Positions 8,656 to 15,657 of a stretch of 43,936 nucleotides of DNA are shown here, piece after piece. Origin of the DNA: Bacteroidia bacterium (GTDB taxonomy: Bacteria; Bacteroidota; Bacteroidia; Bacteroidales; Azobacteroidaceae); assembly GCA_025999115.1 (NCBI GenBank), contig BNWW01000012.1, positions 1-43,936 on the forward strand, read 5' to 3'. The position numbers were made by a program, and so were the translations under genes. The notes under the pieces were generated by a model. It made no database searches. It was given only the letters and a program-made list of their open reading frames with translations, and was not told the DNA's origin. Every line of letters begins with the position of its first letter. Positions within the stretch are counted from its first letter, which is position 1.

Positions 8656-8844
8656 TCATTTTAGAGAATTGCAAAAATACAACAAAATATCGAATAATTG
8701 GCAGCGAAGTTCCATGGAATCCACTATATTCAAAATTTGCGAATTAATTCCGTTGGAAACAGGTATTTTGTTCAGTTGCTTTTTACAACTAAACAAAATA
8801 ATACATATTGATAATATCACAACACTCCAGGGCAAACGCATCAA
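8656..8844 (-). CDS. Short lipoprotein-like ORF starting inside the IS terminal repeat
   Basis: This 62-residue frame begins with an ATG supplied by the left inverted repeat of the ISAs1 element (ATGCGTTTGCCCTG reading outward). It then runs through a hydrophobic segment with a lipobox (SVVILSICIILFSC) followed by KKQ. The stop TGA overlaps the ATG at 8659 of the CotH reading frame. It may be the remnant of a lipoprotein gene whose start was replaced by the IS end, or a chance frame; the last 15 residues do not look protein-like. Low confidence. Confidence 0.25.
   Translation of the reverse strand: MMRLPWSVVILSICIILFSCKKQLNKIPVSNGINSQILNIVDSMELRCQLFDILLYFCNSLK
8828..8842 (+). repeat. Left terminal inverted repeat of the IS
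   Basis: CAGGGCAAACGCATC, identical in reverse complement to 9999-10013. Read outward it contains ATG CGT TTG CCC, which gives the 62-residue ORF on the minus strand its start codon. Confidence 0.92.
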
Positions 8845-8903
8845 ATTTTAACAAATTTTAAATACTAAAAATACACAGTTGCCGTTAGTATAAGAAACGA
8901 TTT

Positions 8904-9998
8904 ATGCGAACAGCGATTAGTTATTTTACAAATTTGACAGACCCCCGGGTAGACAGGAGCAAAGAACATTTAATGGAAGACATCCTCTTTATAACCATTG
9001 TTGCAGTCATTTGTGGAGCAGAGACATGGAATGATATTGAGAATTATGGTAAAGCAAAAGAGTCCTGGTTGAAACACTATCTTCGTTTGCCCAACGGCAT
9101 CCCCTCTCACGACACGTTTAACCGATTTTTTAGTGCGTTAGATCCGGAGGCGTTTGAGCAAGCGTTTTTATCATGGATAAAGGACATCTCAGAGTTAACG
9201 GACGGCGACGTGATTAGCATAGATGGAAAAACTCTTTGTGGCTCACGAGGGGGAGATTCCAAACGGGCGGTTCATATTGTCAGTGCCTGGTCAAAAGCCA
9301 ACCAATTGAGTCTGGGTCAAGTCAAGGTCGATGAAAAGTCGAACGAAATCACGGCTATCCCCAAGTTGTTGGATGTTTTGGTGGTCAAAGGCTGTCTTGT
9401 TACCCTGGATGCGATGGGCTGTCAACGGGATATCGCATCCAAAATAATAGAAAAAGGAGGCGATTATCTTTTAGCCGTCAAAGGCAATCAGGGATGTTTA
9501 GCAGAAGATGCCGAACGCACTGTCCGTTTTGCGAAGCCGGCTTCAGAATGGGTGGAAGATGATTTTGGTCATGGTCGAATTGAACAGCGAAAATGTACGC
9601 TCTATAATGATCTTTCGTTTATTGACAACGCCTCAGCATGGAAAAATCTGACAGCGATAGTAAAAATAGAAGCCACTCGCTACATCAAATCAAGTGGGAA
9701 AGAAGAAAAAGAGGTGAGGCTATATATTACCAGCTCTAAAGAAACTGCTCAGATAATCGGTTCAGGCGCCCGGTCGCACTGGGGCATTGAAAATAATCTG
9801 CATTGGCAATTGGATGTTTCATTCAATGAAGATGAGAGCCGAAAAAGAGAAGGATATGCTGCCCAAAATTTTTCCACTCTTAATCGAATAGCCCTCAATC
9901 TAATAAAACACGAACAATCGAAAAAGAGGAGTATAAAAGGAAAAAGACTGGATGCAGGGTGGAATAATGATTTTTTATTGAAAATCCTAATAAATTAA
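8904..9998 (+). CDS. ISAs1-family transposase (H-repeat associated type)
   Basis: The 364-residue protein has the family's N-terminal domain (DPRVDRSKEHLMEDILFI, SHDTFNRFFSALDP) and a DDE catalytic core: first Asp in SIDGKTLCGS, second in TLDAMGCQ, and Glu in HWGIENNLHWQLDVSF. All three are present and the frame is uninterrupted, so it is probably active. The stop lies next to the right inverted repeat. It catalyses cut-and-paste transposition of the element. Confidence 0.96.
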   Translation: MRTAISYFTNLTDPRVDRSKEHLMEDILFITIVAVICGAETWNDIENYGKAKESWLKHYLRLPNGIPSHDTFNRFFSALDPEAFEQAFLSWIKDISELTDGDVISIDGKTLCGSRGGDSKRAVHIVSAWSKANQLSLGQVKVDEKSNEITAIPKLLDVLVVKGCLVTLDAMGCQRDIASKIIEKGGDYLLAVKGNQGCLAEDAERTVRFAKPASEWVEDDFGHGRIEQRKCTLYNDLSFIDNASAWKNLTAIVKIEATRYIKSSGKEEKEVRLYITSSKETAQIIGSGARSHWGIENNLHWQLDVSFNEDESRKREGYAAQNFSTLNRIALNLIKHEQSKKRSIKGKRLDAGWNNDFLLKILIN

Positions 9999-10013
9999 GA
10001 TGCGTTTGCCCTG
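9999..10013 (+). repeat. Right terminal inverted repeat of the IS
   Basis: GATGCGTTTGCCCTG, the exact complement of the left end. It lies directly after the transposase stop codon. Confidence 0.92.
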
Positions 10014-11368
10014 AATTTAGGTAGTGGCGCATTGTTTTCGTGGGAAACAGCCACAGAAGACGGTGATGGCTATTTAGCCGGCGATATGCTTTGGACAATT
10101 TCCGGAGAAGGTGCCGTGTGGCGTAATTTGGGTATTCAGGCCGCAAATCTTCAAGCGGCAGGAATATCCGGTTTGTTCCAAAAAATCAATACCAATACAG
10201 CCAATCCTCAAGTTTTCAGGCCGGTTACGGGTATAACCATTCCGGAGGGAACGGTTATAAAATACTACGGTACAATAGAATGGACAACAATTCAAGAACC
10301 GACTGCCTATTCTATAGGCAGAACAATAGACAACTATATCTATGGCTCGAATTGTTCGTCAGCTCAACCTTTGGCAATGCCCGCAGATGTGAATTTGGCA
10401 TCAGGTAATTTGACATTTACGGGCGATGTTAATGCTGCAAGTTTTACGGTAGGAGTGTATAACGGCAGCATATTACTTTATACAATCACTAATTTTACAT
10501 CGGGTTCGGCATTTTCGATTCCCGTTAATGGCGAATTTAATATAAAAATAATGGCAATTACGGGTTCTATTAACTATCTTAATTCCGATATACAAACTTT
10601 TGCCATTAGGCAGCGAAGGCGTGTTAGATGATTGTTACCCGGCAACAATTTTGAATTATGTGTATGGTGCTGTTTGCGAAGAATTAATTACCATAGCAGC
10701 AACTCCAACTTTGCCCGCTATCGTAAACAACAACCTTGTTAACGATTTACGATGAAACATCAGGCGGTCATTTCTATCTAAAAACGTATGACGGCGAAGA
10801 AAATGTGTTTAAATATGCTTCGGAAATCGCAGCCAATATAGGCTATATCGTGCAATTCCCAGCTTATTTCGCAGGCTCAAAAATCCGTTTCGTTTCAGCA
10901 GCCGGAGTAACTTTGCGCAACGACAACGAATTAACGCCCCAAACGGCTAATTATCAGTTACATTCCCACGGCAATGTACACCACTATGGTGTTGACCATA
11001 CGGGCGGAAAGCAATATTACCGTTACAATACCGGGAGCAATGCTTTTGAATTGTTTGAAATGATTGATAATGTATTAACGCTACCGCCTTTAGAGTCGGT
11101 TGTTTCGGTTAAACAAGCTATCCAAGGCGCTCCTTTGCGCAGAGTAATCGGCGACGGTTCACAAGCCGACGCAATTACCGGTGTTGATGTTGCTCCTGCA
11201 AACGAGGCGATAGTTGCAGTACGTTATTACAATCTGCAAGGTGTGGAAATCCCCGTAGAGACGCGGCGCGCCACATCTCTACCGACCGGTGTTTACATCG
11301 TGAAAACGATTTACGAATCCGGCAAGAGTGAAGTGAGTAAAACAATTATCAAAAACAAACAACAATGA
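10014..11368 (+). pseudogene. Remnant of a T9SS-exported surface protein, 5' truncated and twice frameshifted
   Basis: The open frame enters directly from the IS end with no start codon (GSGALFSWETATEDGDGYL), so the 5' part is missing. The protein-like frame changes near 10605 (to LGSEGVLDDCYPATILNYV) and again near 10735 (to LTIYDETSGGHFYLKTYDG). The three pieces together read as one beta-rich extracellular protein. The final 60 residues are a T9SS type A sorting domain (VRYYNLQGVEIPVETR, TGVYIVKTIYESGKSEVSK). Both shifts are one base in the same direction. The 3' end overlaps the next start by four bases (ATGA). A true pseudogene is likely given the truncation, although sequencing error could explain the shifts. 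Confidence 0.75.
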
Positions 11369-11664
11369 AACGATTCTCAATTTTAACAATAGCAATCCTC
11401 GCGACAATCCTCGCCTTCGCCGAAAAAGGCGGTTTCCGTAACCGCACCGACAACTGGTTGAAAAGTAATTCTTCGGAAACAAACGGTGGCTTGCGCGCCG
11501 CAGGCGATCCGGGTTGGATTGACGGCGGAACAGATAACAATGCGAACGAATCGGGTTACGCCGCAGACCCGGCTGTTCAAAAAGCCGAACCAATCGGTAG
11601 CGGATTAGCCGTTCTGGTATTATCCGGCGCCGGTTACGCTTTTGCAAAACGCAGAAGGAAATAA
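11365..11664 (+). CDS. Small exported protein with C-terminal membrane anchor and basic tail
   Basis: The 99-residue product starts with a signal peptide (about 1-19), followed by a polar Gly/Asn-rich middle (GGLRAAGDPGWIDGGTDNN). It ends with PIGSGLAVLVLSGAGYAFA and the basic tail KRRRK. This three-part C-terminus (short P-G motif, hydrophobic helix, Arg/Lys cluster) is laid out like sorting signals such as PEP-CTERM and GlyGly-CTERM. From general familiarity, comparable small proteins follow large T9SS cargo genes in Bacteroidales; I know no assigned function. The start overlaps the stop of the surface-protein remnant (ATGA), which indicates a former operon. Confidence 0.7.
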   Translation: MKRFSILTIAILATILAFAEKGGFRNRTDNWLKSNSSETNGGLRAAGDPGWIDGGTDNNANESGYAADPAVQKAEPIGSGLAVLVLSGAGYAFAKRRRK

Positions 11665-11670
11665 TTATTT

Positions 11671-11744
11671 AGAACGCAGATTACGCAAATGGACAATGCT
11701 CTCTTTCTTGCGTAAATTTGCGTAATCTGTATAATTCGCGTTCT
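11671..11744. repeat. Long inverted repeat between the small exported protein gene and tsaD
   Basis: CAGATTACGCAAAT (11677-11690) pairs perfectly with ATTTGCGTAATCTG (11716-11729). Flanking AGAACG (11671-11676) pairs with CGTTCT (11739-11744) across a bulge. It may terminate transcription from the left before the tsaD promoter, though no clear T run follows. It could also be a dispersed repeat. Confidence 0.6.
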
Positions 11745-11756
11745 TTCAAAATTTAC

Positions 11757-11764
11757 TACCTTTG
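11757..11764 (+). promoter_or_regulatory. Promoter -7 element of tsaD
   Basis: TACCTTTG matches TAnnTTTG. It overlaps the TTG at 11762, so that codon is not the start; the ATG at 11783 is about 18 bases downstream. Confidence 0.65.
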
Positions 11765-11782
11765 CAGACTAATTCAGCAAAT

Positions 11783-12853
11783 ATGAATCCTCCGATTACA
11801 ATATTAGGTATCGAATCCTCTTGCGATGATACTTCCGCCGCCGTACTGCGCAACGGTGTGATGCTCTCCAATATCGTCGCCGGCCAAAAAGTGCATGAAG
11901 TTTACGGCGGCGTAGTGCCGGAATTGGCCTCGCGCGCGCATCAACAAAATATTATTCCCGTGGTGGATCAGGCCATTAAACAAGCCGGAATCACGAAAGA
12001 AGATTTGTCGGCCGTGGCTTTTACTCGCGGACCGGGTTTGTTGGGTTCGCTCCTGGTCGGCGCCTCATTTGCCAAAGGTTTTTCAACGGCTTTGAATATC
12101 CCGATGATCGAGGTTAATCATTTACAAGCGCATGTTTTGTCGCATTTTATACAATTACCCCCCAATTCCGCCACATCCGCCAATTTCACTGCCTCAAAGT
12201 CCCCTTCAGGGGATTTAGGGGTGGTTAATTTCCCCTTTTTATGCTTATTAGCTTCCGGCGGAAATTCGCAAATTATTCTCGTGAAATCGCACAAAGACAT
12301 GGAAGTAGTCGGCCAAACCATCGACGACGCAGCCGGAGAAGCTTTTGATAAATGCGCCAAAGTGATGGGACTACCCTACCCCGGCGGCCCCGTCATCGAT
12401 CGCTTGGCGAAAGAAGGCGACCCGAAAGCTTTTACATTCAACAAACCGCATATTCCGAACTACAATTACAGTTTCAGCGGATTGAAAACTTCGTTTTTGT
12501 ATTTGCTGCGCGACAAAGTGAAGGAAAATCCGAATTTTATCGAAGAAAATAAAGCCAGTTTATGCGCAAGCTTGCAAGCAACCATCATTGATATTTTAAT
12601 GGACAAATTGCGAAAAGCCTCCAAAGATTTGAATATCAAAGAAGTAGCCGTTGCAGGCGGTGTTTCGGCCAATTCGGGATTGCGGAGCGCTTTTGAAGAT
12701 CATGCCGCGAAATACGGTTGGAAAATTCATATCCCTCCATTTTCGTTCACGACCGACAATGCAGCCATGGTGGCCATGAGCGGTCATTTTAAGTATTTAG
12801 ACGGTGAATTTTGTCCGGTGGATGCGGCGCCTTTTTCACGTGTAATTGTTTGA
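11783..12853 (+). CDS. tsaD: tRNA N6-adenosine threonylcarbamoyltransferase TsaD, with an extra loop
   Basis: The 356-residue protein is a full ASKHA-fold TsaD: GIESSCDDTSAAV (9-21), metal-binding NHLQAH (His113 and His117), LASGGNSQIILV, GEAFDKCAKVMGLPYPGGP, YSFSGLKTSFL, and a C-terminal GGVSANSGLR and TTDNAAM. It transfers the threonylcarbamoyl group made by TsaC to A37 of tRNA, normally with TsaB and TsaE, neither of which is in the window. Residues about 124-149, between HVLSHFI and FPFLCLL, form an extra low-complexity loop. Family members usually have only a short linker there. The DNA of this loop contains a palindromic repeat (12200-12213). Catalytic motifs on both sides are intact. 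Confidence 0.93.
   Translation: MNPPITILGIESSCDDTSAAVLRNGVMLSNIVAGQKVHEVYGGVVPELASRAHQQNIIPVVDQAIKQAGITKEDLSAVAFTRGPGLLGSLLVGASFAKGFSTALNIPMIEVNHLQAHVLSHFIQLPPNSATSANFTASKSPSGDLGVVNFPFLCLLASGGNSQIILVKSHKDMEVVGQTIDDAAGEAFDKCAKVMGLPYPGGPVIDRLAKEGDPKAFTFNKPHIPNYNYSFSGLKTSFLYLLRDKVKENPNFIEENKASLCASLQATIIDILMDKLRKASKDLNIKEVAVAGGVSANSGLRSAFEDHAAKYGWKIHIPPFSFTTDNAAMVAMSGHFKYLDGEFCPVDAAPFSRVIV
12200..12222 (+). repeat. Palindromic repeat read in frame inside tsaD
   Basis: TCCCCTTCAGGGGA (12200-12213) has perfect 6-bp arms and is followed by TTTAGGGGT. I recognise this as resembling short G/C-rich palindromic repeats dispersed in Bacteroidetes genomes. It encodes part of a 25-residue loop that normal TsaD proteins lack. 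Confidence 0.55.
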
Positions 12854-12866
12854 GTACCCCAAGGGG

Positions 12867-13958
12867 TTAACGCGGCGCCTGCCTGTAAAGCCAAACGGCA
12901 ATCAAAACATAAACGAAATTGGGAATCCACACGGCCACCCACGAACTCACAAATCCGGAAACGGCAAACGACGAAGAAACTTGCATGAACAGAATGTATG
13001 CAAAACTCAGCAGCATCCCAAACCCGATTTTCAAGCCCATCCCGCCTTTCACTTTGCGCGCCGAAACCGAAGCGCCGATAATGGTCAGAATAAAAGCGGC
13101 CATCGTCATTGCAAAACGCCGGTGATATTCTATTTCAAAGAGTTGAATATTTCCTACGCCACGTTTTTTCTGCCGGTTGATGTAGGTTCTCAGCGCGGGA
13201 GTCGTCATCTGTTCGGCATCCACAATCGAAATCATAAAATCGGAAGGAATGATGGTAAGCGTGGTATCGATTTCCGTTCCGGTAGTAATTTCTTCTTTCA
13301 AACCCACAAAATCGCGAATCAGGTAATCTTTTATCGTCCAATGATAAAGCGTGTCCCAAACGATTTGTTTGGCCGTGAGTTTTGATTTAAGTTCCTTTCC
13401 TTCAAAGCGTTCCAACGAAAAGCGATTGCCTGTTTTGGTATTCGTATTGAAATTGTCGAAATAAGCGATGACACCCGGCTCGACTTCCAATTGAATATTA
13501 TTGGAATAAGTTACACTCTTGTCGCGCACATATTTGTTTTGAAATTCGATGCGCGTAATATTCGCCGGCGGAATAATGTAGCTGTTGAGCGTAAAAGTCA
13601 TCACCGCAATTAAAGCCGCCGAAATCATATAAGGCAACATCAACCGCCTGAAACTGAATCCATTAGACAACATCGCAATAATTTCGGAATTGTCGGCCAG
13701 TTTAGAAGTGAAGAAAATAACCGCAATAAAGACAAAAAGCGGACTGAACAAATTCACAAAATACGGAATAAAATTCAGATAATAATCAATCAAAATGGCT
13801 TGCGTGGGCGCTCCGTTGCGGATAAATTTATCCACTTTCTCGTTGAAATCGATCATGACTACAATAGCGATAATCAACAAAATAGCAAAAATATACGTGC
13901 CGATAAATTTTTTGATGATATACCAGTCGATAATCTTCAACGGATTCGAAAGCGTCAT
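12867..13958 (-). CDS. lptG: LptF/LptG-family lipopolysaccharide export permease (YjgP/YjgQ)
   Basis: The 363-residue protein has the LptFG arrangement: three N-terminal membrane helices (about 15-125; YIIKKFIGTYIFAILLI, LADNSEIIAMLSNGFSFRRL), a periplasmic beta-jellyroll (about 130-265), and three C-terminal helices (about 275-360). Family permeases work with LptB and LptC to pull LPS from the inner membrane toward the outer membrane. It is the last gene of the polysaccharide operon, three bases after the S41 protease stop. LptG rather than LptF is a guess. It converges on tsaD with only 13 bases between, holding a small ACCCC-AA-GGGGT palindrome. Confidence 0.88.
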   Translation of the reverse strand: MTLSNPLKIIDWYIIKKFIGTYIFAILLIIAIVVMIDFNEKVDKFIRNGAPTQAILIDYYLNFIPYFVNLFSPLFVFIAVIFFTSKLADNSEIIAMLSNGFSFRRLMLPYMISAALIAVMTFTLNSYIIPPANITRIEFQNKYVRDKSVTYSNNIQLEVEPGVIAYFDNFNTNTKTGNRFSLERFEGKELKSKLTAKQIVWDTLYHWTIKDYLIRDFVGLKEEITTGTEIDTTLTIIPSDFMISIVDAEQMTTPALRTYINRQKKRGVGNIQLFEIEYHRRFAMTMAAFILTIIGASVSARKVKGGMGLKIGFGMLLSFAYILFMQVSSSFAVSGFVSSWVAVWIPNFVYVLIAVWLYRQAPR

Positions 13959-13961
13959 AAC

Positions 13962-15644
13962 TTATTTTTCCAGCAATTTATTATATAAGGCTGTATTTTC
14001 GATAATTTCCAAACCTTTTTTCAAGGCATCGTTTTCGATATTGAACACTTGAAAATATTCGCTGGTATTCCACATATCACGGGCAATCAACGCCTTGATT
14101 TGCAACTGAATCAACGATTTGGATTTTTCAAATTGTTTCCGGTCTTCGACGGTCAATTTGGCCGAAGTGCGTCCTTTTTTCTTCTCATCAACTGATACTT
14201 CTTCCGGCATTCTTTCGAAGTTATTCCGGTCGATCATTTCAAAATCTTCCTTTTGGAACAATTCTAATAAATCGTTGAGCATCGGTTCGGTAACGGAAAA
14301 ATGTTCGTTAAACGAATCAAACGTTTTGTATTTCGATTGCAACTGTTTCCGGGATTGGTCGATGTAGTTCATCACAAATTTATTGACTACGCCCGAAGCC
14401 ACCAGCGAACGGTGCATATCGGTGTATCGCGTGGTGTCGATCGGTACAAAATAATCGGGCATAATTCCGCCGCCGCCATAGACAATCCGTTGATTTTCTT
14501 TGGTATAGTATTTCAACGAATCGGGAAAATGAATACTGTCGGTATTAATCATTTCGCCGCGGTTGTAGCGGTTGATGACTTCCATCGAATACGAATCGCG
14601 ATTGCCATTTTCATACGGCTTTTGAATCGACCGGCCGGCCGGCGTATAATAACGGGCGGTCGTCAATTTCAACATGGAGCCATCGGGCAGAGGGATCGGA
14701 CGTTGCACCAGACCTTTTCCGAACGAACGGCGACCCACAATTACCGCGCGATCCCAATCCTGCAAAGCGCCGGAAACAATTTCGCTGGCTGAAGCCGACG
14801 ATTCGTTGATTAACACAATCGCTTTTCCGTCTTCAAAACTGCCGCGCATGGTAGCGTAAGCATTGTCCCGTTGTTGGTGTACGCCTTCGGTATAAACAAT
14901 CAAGTTGCCGCGTTTTAAAAATTCGTTGGCGATTTCGATGGCGGTATTCATGTAACCGCCGCCGTTGTCCTGCAAATCCAAAATCAGGTTTTTTAATCCT
15001 TTTGTTTGCAATTCGCGCAAAGCGGTTTTAAATTCGTCGTAAGTAGTTGCAGCAAAACGGTTTAATTTAATATATCCGGTTTTTCCGTCAATCATATACG
15101 AAGCATCCAAACTGTAAATCGGAATTTTATCGCGGACAATTTTAAAAGGAATCAAATTCGAGTTTCGGCCGCGCATCACTTTGATATTGACCGTCGTCCC
15201 TTTTTTCCCGCGAAGGCGCGACATAATGTCGGTATTTTTCTTACCCACGCCGGCAATCAAACTGTCGTTTACATAAATAATGCGGTCGCCGGCAACTAAG
15301 CCCACTTTTTCGGACGGGCCGCCCGGAATCACTTGCACCACATACAACGTATCGGTCAGCATATTGAATTGGATGCCGATGCCGTCGAAATTGCCTTGTA
15401 GCGGTTCATTCAAATCTTTTACCTCTTCGGGCGTCAAGTAATCGGAATGAGGATCCAATTTTTGCAACAAAGTACGAATGGCGTTTTCGGCCAATTTATT
15501 GGTATTTACGGTATCGACGTAGAGATTTTCGATCGCCGCAATCGTCATATTGATTTTATGCGCTGCCGGATCTTTGTAGTTTTGCCCATACGAACACGAC
15601 GACAAAGTGATCAGTAAGCAACAAGAGGTCAAAATATTTTTCAT
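13962..15644 (-). CDS. S41-family C-terminal processing peptidase, lipoprotein
   Basis: The start is placed at the ATG at 15644, which gives a lipoprotein signal (LLITLSSC, Cys17) and 560 residues; an upstream start would overlap the previous gene. A PDZ domain (about 85-165; GIGIQFNMLTDTLYVVQVIPGG) precedes the S41 catalytic domain. The Ser lies in ESSASASEIVSGAL (about 281-294) and the Lys in RRSFGKGLVQ (Lys310). It should cleave periplasmic proteins near their C-termini. The C-terminal 150 residues are a helical extension common in Bacteroidetes homologues. It lies between a sugar-nucleotide dehydratase and an LptG-like permease, 13 and 3 bases away respectively, so it is co-transcribed with envelope glycan genes. 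Confidence 0.92.
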   Translation of the reverse strand: MKNILTSCCLLITLSSCSYGQNYKDPAAHKINMTIAAIENLYVDTVNTNKLAENAIRTLLQKLDPHSDYLTPEEVKDLNEPLQGNFDGIGIQFNMLTDTLYVVQVIPGGPSEKVGLVAGDRIIYVNDSLIAGVGKKNTDIMSRLRGKKGTTVNIKVMRGRNSNLIPFKIVRDKIPIYSLDASYMIDGKTGYIKLNRFAATTYDEFKTALRELQTKGLKNLILDLQDNGGGYMNTAIEIANEFLKRGNLIVYTEGVHQQRDNAYATMRGSFEDGKAIVLINESSASASEIVSGALQDWDRAVIVGRRSFGKGLVQRPIPLPDGSMLKLTTARYYTPAGRSIQKPYENGNRDSYSMEVINRYNRGEMINTDSIHFPDSLKYYTKENQRIVYGGGGIMPDYFVPIDTTRYTDMHRSLVASGVVNKFVMNYIDQSRKQLQSKYKTFDSFNEHFSVTEPMLNDLLELFQKEDFEMIDRNNFERMPEEVSVDEKKKGRTSAKLTVEDRKQFEKSKSLIQLQIKALIARDMWNTSEYFQVFNIENDALKKGLEIIENTALYNKLLEK

Positions 15645-15657
15645 TCTTTTTATGTTT

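Larger units (their letters stand above)
8828..10013 (+). mobile_element. ISAs1-family insertion sequence, complete
   Basis: The 1186-bp element is bounded by perfect 15-bp inverted repeats (CAGGGCAAACGCATC at 8828-8842, its complement at 9999-10013) and encodes one full-length DDE transposase. Flanking bases (left ...AACACTC, right AATTTAGG...) show no direct duplication of the expected 8-10 bp. The element therefore probably does not sit at its original, simple insertion site. A truncated gene starts directly at the right end. Confidence 0.92.

Noticed and set aside
11762..11782. TTG start for tsaD
   Set aside because: It overlaps the -7 element TACCTTTG; the ATG at 11783 matches family N-termini.
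12846..13385. 179-residue plus-strand frame downstream of tsaD
   Set aside because: It is antisense to the LptG-like gene and has no protein-like domains or promoter.
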